From JBJGXI01 sp045635475 (lineage in GTDB: Bacteria; Bacillota; Bacilli; Bacillales; Amphibacillaceae): 64,000 bases of DNA. Numbering within the stretch: the first letter of the stretch is position 1; each line of letters opens with the position of its first letter. The stretch is from positions 10,725 through 74,724 of the forward strand of contig NZ_JBJGXI010000025.1 of assembly GCF_045635475.1 (NCBI RefSeq). Direction: 5' to 3'. A program made the position numbers and the translations under genes. Shown here one piece after another: positions 24,358 to 33,590 of the stretch. A model generated the notes under the pieces. That model saw nothing but the letters and a program-made list of their open reading frames with translations, was not told the origin of the DNA and searched no databases.

Positions 24358-25233
24358 ATGCATGCAACACGGAATAAAAGAATTGCAATTACATTTGGCT
24401 TATTGCCAGCTATACTAATTTACCTTGTGTTTGCGATCTTACCGATCCTCCAGTCCTTCTACTATTCACTAATGGAGTGGGATGGCTTTTCGGAGATGCA
24501 ATTTGTAGGATTTGCTAACTTTAGTGAACTATTTCAAGATCCATTGTTTTGGAATTCTATGAAAAATAACATCTATGTTGTGTTGGCATCCGTATTTGGT
24601 CAAGTGCCGATTGCGCTATTTATTGCATTGTTATTAAACAGAAAACTTAAAGGACTAAAAATTTTCCGTACGATTGGTTTCCTGCCAGTTGTATTATCGA
24701 CGGTTGTTATTTCTTTAACTTGGAGTTTGATTTACAATTCTGAAAATGGATTAATAAACGAGTTGTTAAGAACGGTTGGTCTTGGAGCAATTGCGCAAAA
24801 TTGGTTAGGCGATTCCTCATGGGCGATGATATCCGTGTTAGTGACGGTGATTTGGCAGTTCGTTGGACTATATCTAATTATCTTTTTAGCAGCCTTGCAG
24901 AATGTGCCAGAAGAAGTGTTAGAAGCTGCAAAAATAGACGGGGCATCAGAATGGACAACTACATGGAAAATTACTGTCCCGATGATCTGGGATACGGTTA
25001 TAGTAGCAGTTATTCTTTGTATTTCCGGTAGCTTAAAAACTTTCGACTTAATTTATGTTATGACTCACGGTGGACCGGCACACTCTACAGATGTAATGGC
25101 TTTGTACATGTTTAATGAAACATTCTCCCAACTGCAATACGGATACGGTAGTGCGGTTTCTGTAGTTATTTTCTTCTTTAGTCTTATATTAATCTATGTG
25201 GTAACAAAATTACTAGGTCGCAAAATGTTATAA
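24358..25233 (+). CDS. Sugar ABC transporter permease, MalF-like
   Basis: This 291-residue integral membrane subunit of a CUT1 sugar importer has six predicted helices. The coupling-loop EAA motif is LEAAKIDGASEWTTTWKITVPMI (about 190-212), which contacts the ATPase. The ATG follows AGGGGTGAG. The second permease begins 17 bp after its stop. No ATP-binding subunit is encoded in the cluster; a shared MsmK/MsmX-type ATPase elsewhere is the usual solution. Confidence 0.93.
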   Translation: MHATRNKRIAITFGLLPAILIYLVFAILPILQSFYYSLMEWDGFSEMQFVGFANFSELFQDPLFWNSMKNNIYVVLASVFGQVPIALFIALLLNRKLKGLKIFRTIGFLPVVLSTVVISLTWSLIYNSENGLINELLRTVGLGAIAQNWLGDSSWAMISVLVTVIWQFVGLYLIIFLAALQNVPEEVLEAAKIDGASEWTTTWKITVPMIWDTVIVAVILCISGSLKTFDLIYVMTHGGPAHSTDVMALYMFNETFSQLQYGYGSAVSVVIFFFSLILIYVVTKLLGRKML

Positions 25234-25250
25234 GGGGGGACAACATCACT

Positions 25251-26111
25251 ATGGAAACATTTATTAATCCTGAAATGAAAAAGAAAAAGAAATTTAGTGT
25301 AAAACGGCTAATAATCTACATTATTTTGATTGCATTCGCTGTTGTTAATGCTTATCCAATCTTATGGATGATTATAAATTCATTTAAATCAAATCAAGAG
25401 TTTGCTAATAATCAATTTGGATTTCCGAAAGAATTTGTGTTTCAAAATTATATAGATGCGTGGACGACTGCTAATTTTGGAACGTTGTTTACAAATAGTA
25501 TCTTCATTTGCTTAACAGCAACCTTTCTTACGGTGCTAATAGGAGCAATTACATCATATTTCTTGGCAAGGTTTACTTTCAAAATGAACAGAGTTGTTTA
25601 TACTTTCTTTATTTTTGGTATGTTGATTCCTATTCATGCAACTTTGGTGCCAATGTTTATATTAATGAGAAATATAGGCCTTTTAAATACACCAATTACG
25701 TTATTGTTCCCGTATATAGCTTTTCATCTACCAATTACTATCTTTATTTTAACTAGTTTTATGAAAGCTTTTCCGAAAGATATTGAAGAATCAGCTATTA
25801 TGGACGGTTGTGGTATTTATCGAATCTTTTGGTCAATCATTTTGCCAATGACTCGACCAGCTTTAGCTACTGTGTTAATTCTTAACTTCATTTATAACTG
25901 GAATGAATTCTCCTTTGCTCTTGTATTAATTAACAATCCTGAATTCCAAACACTGCCGTTAGGATTAGCAAGTTTCGCGGGACAATTCACAACAAATTAT
26001 GGAGCGCAGATGGCAGGTTTAACGATGTCCCTTGTACCAATTGTTGCTTTTTATTTATTACTTGAAAAAGAAATAGTACAAGGAATGACAGCTGGTGCAG
26101 TAAAAGGATAG
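25251..26111 (+). CDS. Sugar ABC transporter permease, MalG-like
   Basis: This 286-residue second permease has six helices after a basic N terminus (MKKKKKFSVKR). The EAA loop is IEESAIMDGCGIYRIFWSIILPMTRP (about 180-205). It pairs with the preceding MalF-like subunit to form the channel. AAGGGGGGA precedes the ATG. The kinase gene follows after 33 bp. Confidence 0.93.
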   Translation: METFINPEMKKKKKFSVKRLIIYIILIAFAVVNAYPILWMIINSFKSNQEFANNQFGFPKEFVFQNYIDAWTTANFGTLFTNSIFICLTATFLTVLIGAITSYFLARFTFKMNRVVYTFFIFGMLIPIHATLVPMFILMRNIGLLNTPITLLFPYIAFHLPITIFILTSFMKAFPKDIEESAIMDGCGIYRIFWSIILPMTRPALATVLILNFIYNWNEFSFALVLINNPEFQTLPLGLASFAGQFTTNYGAQMAGLTMSLVPIVAFYLLLEKEIVQGMTAGAVKG

Positions 26112-26144
26112 AATAGGAGTAGAAAACTAAAAGGTTGATGACAT

Positions 26145-27902
26145 ATGAGACGACATTGGGGCTTGAAGCAACAATTCTTAACCGTATTTCTGCTATTTAT
26201 TACCCTGCCCACTATTCTTTTTGGAACATTAATTTATTATCAAGCAACAAAGGCTTTCAAACACCAAGCTGAAGTAAATACTACGGCTAGGCTAAACAAA
26301 AACGATGAAAATTTAGCATCGATCATAAGTGAGATTGAAAATATGACATCTTATATGATCTACGATGATAGCTTTCGAACGTTTTTCACTGCCTCTAAAA
26401 ATAAAATACAACAAATTAGGCAATCAGAAGAAGATATCCGGGGCTATCTCACTTTTCAGTTAACAAGTTATGACTATGTAGATTCAATACTGCTTAGAGG
26501 TAGTCTGGGAAATACACTACACTTCGGAAATCCAATTTCAGCAGATGAACAAGTTTTAGATGAAAAAATGCAACAAACAGAAGGAAAACCTTTTTGGAGT
26601 GATAGTTATAAGGTTACAAGTGATTGGGCTGGTACCAATACGGTTGTTAGCTTGTCTAGGATGATCAATGATATTAATGATATTGCTCAACCAATTGGAA
26701 TGGCAAGGATCCGCTTAGATGGATCAAAATTCTATCAGGCAATCGAAGCTGAAGCATCTCATCAACAAGGCGATTATTTCATTATAAACAGTTCAGGAGA
26801 AGTAGTCCTTCATCCAGAACAATCTTTAATCGGCAAGCCGTTTCCTGACTCTCGTGTAATTCAAATGGTAGAAAACCAGGAACAATCAACAGTGACATTT
26901 AAAACCGATAATGATACCTATTTGCTTACCAAAAATAAGATCAATGGGACAGATTGGTATTCGGTGATTTTAGTCAATGAAAGTGAAGTTGTTGAAGGTT
27001 TATACAATGTGCGATCACTTATTACTAATATGATTATTTTGCTTATTATATTAGGTGGCATTGCTTTTGTAGGTTTTTACGTTTTCAACATTAAACGAAT
27101 TATCGAGTTGACTGATCAAACGAAACAACTTGAAGGTGGGGATTTTTCTGCAAAAGTAGAAGTTAGTTCTCAAGATGAAATAGGCCGATTAGGATTGAGT
27201 TTTAACAAAATGGTGATTATGTTGGAGAAGCATATTGAAAGTGAATATAAACTTAAAATAAAACAAAAAGAGTCAGAACTAAAAGCATTACAAAATCAGA
27301 TTGATCCACACTTTTTATATAACACATTAGATATGATTCGCTGGACAGCACGGCTTGAGAATGCGATGGAAACAGGACAACAAATTGAACGACTTTCCAA
27401 TATATTTCGTATGAGTCTGAATATGGGAAAAATGTGGGTCCGTCTGGAAGAAGAGGTTCAATATATTAAAAACTATTTGGAACTGCAAAAAAATCGTTTA
27501 GGTGATCGGTTGAGGTTTAGTATTTATATCGATGATCAAATAAAAAATGTTTATGTAATGAAGCAGCTTCTTCAACCTTTAGTGGAGAATAGCATTAAAC
27601 ACGGATTTAAAGATTTACCGAGACAAGGTGTCATTGCTATTCGTTGTTATAAAGTTAAAGATAAAGTTATTTTCGAAGTGGCTGATAATGGGTGGGGTTT
27701 CGATCAGACATCGGCAGAGAAAGGTTTTGACAATCATGAGGGGTATGCGTTAGCTAATATTGAGGATCGATTAAGTATTGCATTTGGTAATCAATCGGAG
27801 CTAAGCGTATTAGATACCCAATTAGGTGCTACTGTTCAAATTACAATTCCAGAATTAAATAAAGAAAAAATAAAAGGTATTAGGAAGGAATTAGGTGAAT
27901 AG
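26145..27902 (+). CDS. YesM-like sensor histidine kinase
   Basis: This 585-residue membrane kinase of the LytS/YesM class has a first helix at about 11-33, an extracellular sensing domain (about 34-290, Cache-like), a second helix at about 296-322 and a HAMP domain at about 320-372. The His_kinase domain carries phosphoacceptor His389 in QIDPHFLYN, and a C-terminal ATPase domain has N-box LVENSIKHGF and G-box DNGWGF. It would sense extracellular sugar or the loaded binding protein. The next gene, its regulator, starts 2 bp after the stop. Confidence 0.94.
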   Translation: MRRHWGLKQQFLTVFLLFITLPTILFGTLIYYQATKAFKHQAEVNTTARLNKNDENLASIISEIENMTSYMIYDDSFRTFFTASKNKIQQIRQSEEDIRGYLTFQLTSYDYVDSILLRGSLGNTLHFGNPISADEQVLDEKMQQTEGKPFWSDSYKVTSDWAGTNTVVSLSRMINDINDIAQPIGMARIRLDGSKFYQAIEAEASHQQGDYFIINSSGEVVLHPEQSLIGKPFPDSRVIQMVENQEQSTVTFKTDNDTYLLTKNKINGTDWYSVILVNESEVVEGLYNVRSLITNMIILLIILGGIAFVGFYVFNIKRIIELTDQTKQLEGGDFSAKVEVSSQDEIGRLGLSFNKMVIMLEKHIESEYKLKIKQKESELKALQNQIDPHFLYNTLDMIRWTARLENAMETGQQIERLSNIFRMSLNMGKMWVRLEEEVQYIKNYLELQKNRLGDRLRFSIYIDDQIKNVYVMKQLLQPLVENSIKHGFKDLPRQGVIAIRCYKVKDKVIFEVADNGWGFDQTSAEKGFDNHEGYALANIEDRLSIAFGNQSELSVLDTQLGATVQITIPELNKEKIKGIRKELGE

Positions 27903-27904
27903 CC

Positions 27905-29455
27905 ATGTCTTTCAAGATGTTAATCGTTGATGACGAGCCTATTATATCACGCGGTTTAAAAGACACCATTCCTTGGGAAAAATATAACATCGAAGTAATC
28001 GGTACTGCTAATGATGGAAGGGACGCAATAAACAAAATTAACGTCAGTGAAACTATTGATCTTGTCATTACGGATGTGAGAATGCCAAATCTAGACGGTT
28101 TAGGACTGGCTAATTACCTACACGAGCATTATCCTAAAGTTCGGACGATTATTGTTAGTGGCTATGATGAGTTTGCATACGCGCAACAGGCATTGAAAGC
28201 GGGTGTGAAGGATTATTTATTAAAACCTGTCAATATTGATGAACTAGTGAATAAGGTACAGGATATTATAAGTGAATTGATCGTGGAACAGAAGGATGCA
28301 GAGGCTAACTATCAAACTGTCTTAAAAAATGCAATATTTAATCAAGTATCCAATTTTCCTGTGAGATTATCAAAAACTAACAAAAAAATCGAGGAAATTA
28401 GAGTCTATCCCTTCATTAGTGTTTTACAAGATTATAGTAAAACACTAAATAATTTAACTGAGCAAGCAATGCCAAATATAAAATCGCTGTGGAAGAATGG
28501 TATTGATAAAACTTTATCAAATAATGGATATCAAACAATTTCTATTTTTACGAATGAGAATGTGCTACTAACATGCTTACTTGAATATGAACAAGACAGT
28601 TGCGCTGAAAGGGTAAGGGCCTTGCTTACTGATACCACTTGGAATGAAAGATATGATCTTATGTATGTATGGAGTGAATCTCCAATAAAGCTTGCAGAAC
28701 TTAACAGGAAATTTACTGATTTACTGAACAACATCCGTTATCTTCCTTTACAAAAAGATGGAAGTGTTGTCATCCATCATACGGAACAACAGGGCCAACA
28801 GGTTTATCCAATAGAATTAGAAACAAAAATAGTAACATCCATCTTGGAAATGGATAAAGAAGACATACATCGTTATGCGAAAGAATTGTTTGAATTCTTT
28901 GAGACAGAACAATATTTTCTAGATGAAGTTGTGCAAGTGTGTAGCGAGATTATTATAAAACTTATTAATAGAATTCAGTCACTCCGCAATAGAGAAACTG
29001 TTCAAATAGAATTGCATTATAAAAAGTGGATTGATGTGCGGCTGTACAATTCTTACCAATTACTCAAAGAACTTTTTGAAGATGATTTAAACGTAATTTC
29101 CAGTAAGCTAGATGTTAGTGAAATAGGTGAGAAGGATTGGTTGATCAAACGCGCAGAAGCTTATATTAAAGAGTTTTATCAATCAAATCTATTGGTCAAT
29201 GAAGTTGCCGATGTTGTTAACATTTCGCCGAATTATTTTAGTACTTTATTTAAACAAAAGACTGGCGAAAATTTTAACTCATATGTAAATGATTTGCGAA
29301 TAGAAGAAGCAAAAACGTTACTTGCAGAAACACCTTTAAAGGTGAGTGAAATTGCTGAACAAGTGGGTTTTAAAGAATATAAATATTTTGTCGACGTATT
29401 CAAAAGATTTTCTGGAACAACACCGACGAATTATCGAAAATTTATTGACAGATAA
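27905..29455 (+). CDS. YesN-like response regulator, AraC type
   Basis: This 516-residue regulator has a receiver domain (1-120) with acidic Asp9/Asp10, phosphorylation site Asp57 (LVITDVRMP) and Lys in LLKPVN. A long linker follows, then two AraC-type helix-turn-helix motifs at the C terminus (EVADVVNISPNYFSTLFKQKTG and VSEIAEQVGFKEYKYFVDVFKRFSG). It is the partner of the kinase just upstream and most likely activates the sugar-transport promoter at 22972 and perhaps a promoter before the glycosidase. The 2-bp gap implies coupled translation. Confidence 0.94.
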   Translation: MSFKMLIVDDEPIISRGLKDTIPWEKYNIEVIGTANDGRDAINKINVSETIDLVITDVRMPNLDGLGLANYLHEHYPKVRTIIVSGYDEFAYAQQALKAGVKDYLLKPVNIDELVNKVQDIISELIVEQKDAEANYQTVLKNAIFNQVSNFPVRLSKTNKKIEEIRVYPFISVLQDYSKTLNNLTEQAMPNIKSLWKNGIDKTLSNNGYQTISIFTNENVLLTCLLEYEQDSCAERVRALLTDTTWNERYDLMYVWSESPIKLAELNRKFTDLLNNIRYLPLQKDGSVVIHHTEQQGQQVYPIELETKIVTSILEMDKEDIHRYAKELFEFFETEQYFLDEVVQVCSEIIIKLINRIQSLRNRETVQIELHYKKWIDVRLYNSYQLLKELFEDDLNVISSKLDVSEIGEKDWLIKRAEAYIKEFYQSNLLVNEVADVVNISPNYFSTLFKQKTGENFNSYVNDLRIEEAKTLLAETPLKVSEIAEQVGFKEYKYFVDVFKRFSGTTPTNYRKFIDR

Positions 29456-29585
29456 ACAATGAATCTTTGCTTAAAATGATTCCATAGCAACGAATGATAA
29501 TGGGGACAACTAGTAAACTTTGCTATTTGTTTCTGTAGTCGAGTATTTGTTGTAAGTACTTGAAACTAAAGGGAGGAAAATTAGC

Positions 29586-31019
29586 ATGATTAAAGTAAAT
29601 ATACCGAAGGATTTTATGATTGGAGCGGCTGTATCTGCGTGGCAAACGGAAGGGTGGTCCGGGAAGAAAGATTTTCAAGATTCTTATTTGGATTTATGGT
29701 ATAAAAATAATAAAAACGTCTGGCACAACGGTTATGGACCAGCTGTAGCAACTGATTTCTATAATCGATATAAAGAGGACATTAGTTATATGAAAGAGAT
29801 TGGTTTAACACACTTCCGTTCTTCTATCAACTGGTCGCGTTTTTTAGTAGATTATGAGAATGCGGTTGTAGATGAAGAATATGCAGCATATGTGGACAAT
29901 GTTATAGACGAGTTAATCGCCAATGGTGTCGAGCCAATGTTCTGTTTAGAGCACTACGAAGTACCAGCTGAGTTATTTGAAAAATATGGTGGCTGGGAAT
30001 CAAAACATGTTATTGAATTATTTATCAAATATGCAGAAAAAGTATTTGATCGTTATGGAGATCGAGTAAAACATTGGTTTAGCTTCAATGAACCTGTAGT
30101 AGTGCAAACACGCGTATATCTGGATGCGATTCGCTGGCCATTCGAGCAAAACACAAAAAAGTGGATGCAGTGGAACTATAACAAAGCATTAGCTACGGCA
30201 AGGTTAGTTGCATTGTTTAAAGAAAAAGAATTGAAAGAAAAGTACGGTGCGAAGGTTGGGGTAATCTTAAATCCAGAAGTAACTTATGCTCGCTCTACTG
30301 CTGAGCACGACCAGGAAGCGGCAAGGATGTATGACATGTTTTTCAATCGTACGTTCTTAGATCCAGCTATTAAAGGAGAATTTCCTGAAGAGCTGTTTAT
30401 CTTGATGGAAAAGCATGATATAACCCCTGCACATAGTCAAAAGGAATTACAGATTATTAAAGAAAACACAGTCGACTATGTGGGATTAAACTTATACTTT
30501 CCACACCGAGTAAAAGCACGAACATCAGCTTGGAATGATAGCATTCCATTTCATCCTGAATATTATTATGAAAAATTTGAGTTACCTGGTAAAAAAATGA
30601 ACCCGTATCGTGGGTGGGAAATATATCCTAAGATTATGTTTGATATGGCGATGCGTATGAAAGATGAATATGGAAACATAGAGTGGTTCATTGCTGAAAA
30701 CGGTATGGGTGTAGAAAACGAACATCGGTTCAAAAATGAAGAAGGAATAATACAGGATGACTATCGTATTGAATTTATAAGTGAGCATTTAAAGTGGTTG
30801 TTAAAAGCCGTAGAGCAAGGGGCAAATTGTACAGGTTATATGCTTTGGGCGTTTTCTGACAATGTTTCACCAATGAATGCTTTTAAGAATAGATATGGAC
30901 TCGTTTCCATTGATCTTGAAAACGATCGTAATAGAAGCTTGAAAAAGTCTGCACATTGGTACAAAGATATTATTAAGGCTAGGCAATTTGAGGCACTAGA
31001 CGATCGTGTGAATAAGTAA
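29586..31019 (+). CDS. Glycoside hydrolase family 1 (beta-glycosidase)
   Basis: This 477-residue GH1 enzyme is cytosolic, with no signal peptide. The acid/base is Glu169 in FSFNEP and the nucleophile Glu371 in FIAENG. AAVSAWQTEG near the N terminus and the C-terminal RYGLVSID fit the family. At the site where 6-phospho-beta-glycosidases have S-x6-K-x-Y, this protein has Ser and Tyr but Asn in place of the Lys, with a Lys one residue earlier. An unphosphorylated disaccharide is therefore the likelier substrate, in line with import by the ABC system. AAAGGGAGG precedes the ATG. Confidence 0.93.
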   Translation: MIKVNIPKDFMIGAAVSAWQTEGWSGKKDFQDSYLDLWYKNNKNVWHNGYGPAVATDFYNRYKEDISYMKEIGLTHFRSSINWSRFLVDYENAVVDEEYAAYVDNVIDELIANGVEPMFCLEHYEVPAELFEKYGGWESKHVIELFIKYAEKVFDRYGDRVKHWFSFNEPVVVQTRVYLDAIRWPFEQNTKKWMQWNYNKALATARLVALFKEKELKEKYGAKVGVILNPEVTYARSTAEHDQEAARMYDMFFNRTFLDPAIKGEFPEELFILMEKHDITPAHSQKELQIIKENTVDYVGLNLYFPHRVKARTSAWNDSIPFHPEYYYEKFELPGKKMNPYRGWEIYPKIMFDMAMRMKDEYGNIEWFIAENGMGVENEHRFKNEEGIIQDDYRIEFISEHLKWLLKAVEQGANCTGYMLWAFSDNVSPMNAFKNRYGLVSIDLENDRNRSLKKSAHWYKDIIKARQFEALDDRVNK

Positions 31020-31027
31020 TTCAGTTG

Positions 31028-31061
31028 TTGGCAGAAATAGTAATTTAGCTATTTCTGCCAA
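31028..31061 (+). terminator. Hairpin after the glycosidase gene
   Basis: TTGGCAGAAATAG (31028-31040) pairs exactly with CTATTTCTGCCAA (31049-31061). The tail CTTATTTAAG is only partly T-rich, so termination may be incomplete. Confidence 0.6.
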
Positions 31062-31070
31062 CTTATTTAA

Positions 31071-31263
31071 GTCGTTTTTACTCTTGACGAACTAAAAGAA
31101 CTATTAGAAGATAAAATATCGAGTAGAATCGAAATCGAAAAGTAAATGGTTAATGCTTGATTTTCAGCTACACGCATTTTTTCCACTGTAGGATTGCTGG
31201 ATGGGAACGATGATTCAACAAGGGGTGCCTTTTACTAAAATAATTTGGTATGAAGGCATGTGA
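31071..31263 (+). pseudogene. Possible decayed coding remnant before the ROK gene
   Basis: Two short open stretches look protein-like: VVFTLDELKELLEDKISSR (ending at a TAA at 31143) and MGTMIQQGVPFTKIIWYEGM (31201-31263). Neither has a ribosome binding site, and stops interrupt between them. They could be remains of a gene lost from the cluster, or chance. I cannot name a family. Confidence 0.2.
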
Positions 31264-31299
31264 ATACATCATAAAACAAACTAAGGGAGGTAATCTTTT

Positions 31300-32184
31300 A
31301 TGAAAAAGTTCTTAGCTTTTGATGTCGGTGGAACCTTTATTAAATACGGTATCGTAACGGAAGATGCTGAAATATTAGAAAAAGGAAAAGTTAAAACACC
31401 AAAAGCATTAGAAGAATTATTGGAAGTGATCAATCAATTTGCAAAACAATTTAGAGATGTGGAAGGAATTGCAATAAGTTGCCCGGGGGCTGTTTCAGAT
31501 GAAGGAATTATTTATGGTTCCAGTGCAATTCCCTACATACATGGGCCAAATATAAAACAATTAATTGTAGAGCGTACTGGATTACCGGTGTATATGGAGA
31601 ATGATGCTAATTGTGCAGGCTATGCGGAAGTATGGAATGGTTCAGCTAAAGGCAAGCAAGATGTTCTTGTGATGGTAATTGGAACCGGAATTGGTGGAGC
31701 AGTAATTAAGGACGGATTACTACATAAAGGCAATAACCTCCATGGAGGAGAATTTGGATACATGCTGCTAACGAGTGATTATACGAGCAGTGACGATGTA
31801 TGGAGTAGAGTTGCATCGATGAAGGCACTAATTAAAAGTGTAGCAAAGGCAAAAAATGTAGATTTTGAAACACTTTCTGGGGAAGAAATTTTTGAATTAG
31901 CGGAAGCAGGAGACACGATTTGTATCGATGCAGTTGATCGATTTTATCATCTATTGGCAATTGGCATCTATAACTTGCAATATATATATGATCCAGAGGT
32001 CATATTAATTGGTGGGGGAGTAAGCGCAAGAGAGGACTTAATCGATAAAATTAATGGTAAATTAAGTGAAATACTCGATGTAATTAAGCTTGCTAAAATC
32101 CGTCCAGTGATAGATACGTGTATGTTTAGGCAGGATGCGAATCTACTAGGTGCCGTTTACGGCTTCATGAAAGTGAATAATTAG
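31300..32184 (+). CDS. ROK family sugar kinase
   Basis: This 294-residue ROK protein (glucokinase/N-acetylmannosamine kinase type) has the phosphate loop FDVGGTFIKYGIV (Asp8, Gly10, Gly11) and catalytic Asp102 in MENDANCAGYAE, followed by the GTGIGGAVI segment. The usual C-x-C-G-x2-G-C zinc motif after HGGEFGYM is absent, as in some short ROK kinases. No DNA-binding domain is present, so it is a kinase and not an NagC/Xyl-type repressor. It probably phosphorylates the sugar released by the GH1 enzyme. AAGGGAGG precedes the ATG. Confidence 0.88.
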   Translation: MKKFLAFDVGGTFIKYGIVTEDAEILEKGKVKTPKALEELLEVINQFAKQFRDVEGIAISCPGAVSDEGIIYGSSAIPYIHGPNIKQLIVERTGLPVYMENDANCAGYAEVWNGSAKGKQDVLVMVIGTGIGGAVIKDGLLHKGNNLHGGEFGYMLLTSDYTSSDDVWSRVASMKALIKSVAKAKNVDFETLSGEEIFELAEAGDTICIDAVDRFYHLLAIGIYNLQYIYDPEVILIGGGVSAREDLIDKINGKLSEILDVIKLAKIRPVIDTCMFRQDANLLGAVYGFMKVNN

Positions 32185-32240
32185 GAGTCTCTCATCCAGC
32201 AAAAAGTATATTCGATTTCGTAATAACTTTTAATCATTAT

Positions 32241-32274
32241 AAAGCTTGTAGGAAAAGCCATTCCTACAAGCTTT
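32241..32274. terminator. Bidirectional terminator between ROK and BsuPI-lipoprotein genes
   Basis: AAAGCTTGTAGGAA (32241-32254) pairs exactly with TTCCTACAAGCTTT (32261-32274), with T-rich tails on both strands. It closes the sugar cluster and the converging lipoprotein gene. Confidence 0.85.
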
Positions 32275-32284
32275 TATTTGTTAC

Positions 32285-32755
32285 TTATTCAATAGTAAAA
32301 TCATGTTCTACTTTATATTCTTCTCCACCTTGTGGAGTCATCCATGCAGATAAGACATAAGAACCTGGAGAAAGATTGAGTTCATGTAAATCAATCGAAT
32401 ATTGTAATGCTTCCCCTTGTTTCATTTTTTCTTCTCCCATTACTTGCATGAAAGAGGCAACACTTGAGTATAAATAGATTTGCTCTCCTTTTGAATCACT
32501 AACAGCGTAATCATACCGTTGCGAACTTGTAAACTCAAGGACAACTTCTTCTTCAGTTTGGTTGGCCACTTGGTAATCGTAAACTAGTGGAGATGATTCA
32601 GTAAGGGTTGGTACAACTTTTCCTGCAACGATGCTATTTCCACTACCATTTGTATTTTCTGTTTCTTGATTACCTTCATCTGCATTGCTTGTGCCGCAAC
32701 CTGCTAAAAATAAACCAAATAAAACTACTAATAAAAAGTACATAGTTTTTTTCAT
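32285..32755 (-). CDS. Lipoprotein with BsuPI (intracellular proteinase inhibitor) domain
   Basis: This 156-residue protein has a lipoprotein signal with lipobox LAGC, an acidic linker and a BsuPI-type beta-sandwich (about 50-155) with YDYQVANQTEEEVVLEFTSSQRYDYAV and SPGSYVLSAWMTP. BsuPI itself inhibits an intracellular protease. Here the lipid anchor puts the domain outside the cell, so the role may be different. I prefer the second ATG (32755), 6 nt after AGGAGG, over the first at 3 nt. It is a single gene. Confidence 0.82.
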   Translation of the reverse strand: MKKTMYFLLVVLFGLFLAGCGTSNADEGNQETENTNGSGNSIVAGKVVPTLTESSPLVYDYQVANQTEEEVVLEFTSSQRYDYAVSDSKGEQIYLYSSVASFMQVMGEEKMKQGEALQYSIDLHELNLSPGSYVLSAWMTPQGGEEYKVEHDFTIE

Positions 32756-32900
32756 CATTAACCTCCTAGGTTAGGTTTGCATCTTAACTTCTATTTCAAC
32801 CTATATGTCGTTTCTTTATATGAAAAGGTTACAGTATGAGAAAAGATAATTGCTTACAAGTATATTTGCCTTTATGATTATCTTAGGAGGGGATCGCTCT

Positions 32901-33530
32901 GTGAGTTTTGTATCGATAGATTTTGAGACAGCAAATAAGTATCGTGATAGTGCGTGTGCTATTGGGATTGTAATAATAAATGAGCAGGGAGTTAGGGAAG
33001 AGTTTTATAGTTTAATCAATCCTTTAATGGAATTTGACTTTCATAATGTGTATGTACACGGAATAACGGAATCAGATGTTATTGATGCGCCTACGTTTGA
33101 AGAACTGTGGCCGACTATTAAAGGATATTTGAATAATCATTTATTAGTTGCTCATAACGCTAGCTTTGATATGAGTGTTTTGAGAGCATGTCTAGATCGT
33201 TATCGTCTAGATTATCCCAAATTAGAATATCTTTGTTCGGTAATGATTTCAAAGCAAGTATGGCCTGGTTTACCGAATTATAAACTGAACACATTAGCAG
33301 AGTTACATGGTATTCAATTTGCTCATCACCACGCGTTAGATGACGCTAGAGTAGTTATCGAATTGTTGTTGCGAGCTAATAAAGAAACAGAGGTAACAAG
33401 TGTGAGAGAATTAATAGATGTAATCCAAATTTCATGTGGTAAGATTTTCGAGCGCAGTTACATAACACCGAAAGCGAAACGAAATAAAAGGACTGTCAGA
33501 AGCAGGGGCGTTAAAAATTATCATCTATAA
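32901..33530 (+). CDS. 3'-5' exonuclease, DEDDh type (PolC/epsilon-like)
   Basis: This 209-residue protein has an exonuclease domain (1-170) with the DEDDh motifs: Asp7 and Glu9 in SIDFETA, Asp in AHNASFDMSVL, and His-x4-Asp in HHALDDARV. It is similar to the proofreading domain of DNA polymerase III. A basic C-terminal tail (KAKRNKRTVRSRGVK) may help DNA binding. GTG at 32901 is about 10 nt after AGGAGG; upstream in-frame starts lack a site. It is a single gene. A family A repeat begins about 60 bp after its stop. Confidence 0.9.
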   Translation: MSFVSIDFETANKYRDSACAIGIVIINEQGVREEFYSLINPLMEFDFHNVYVHGITESDVIDAPTFEELWPTIKGYLNNHLLVAHNASFDMSVLRACLDRYRLDYPKLEYLCSVMISKQVWPGLPNYKLNTLAELHGIQFAHHHALDDARVVIELLLRANKETEVTSVRELIDVIQISCGKIFERSYITPKAKRNKRTVRSRGVKNYHL

Positions 33531-33590
33531 TTGTAACAAAAAGAAGGCAGGCATAAGCTGGTGAACTGGTCATGGCCGCCTTGGTATGAA

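Noticed and set aside
31071..31145. MerR-type regulator fragment suggested by FTLDELKELLE.
   Set aside because: The pattern is short and of low complexity, and the DNA-binding part is missing; kept only as an unnamed remnant.
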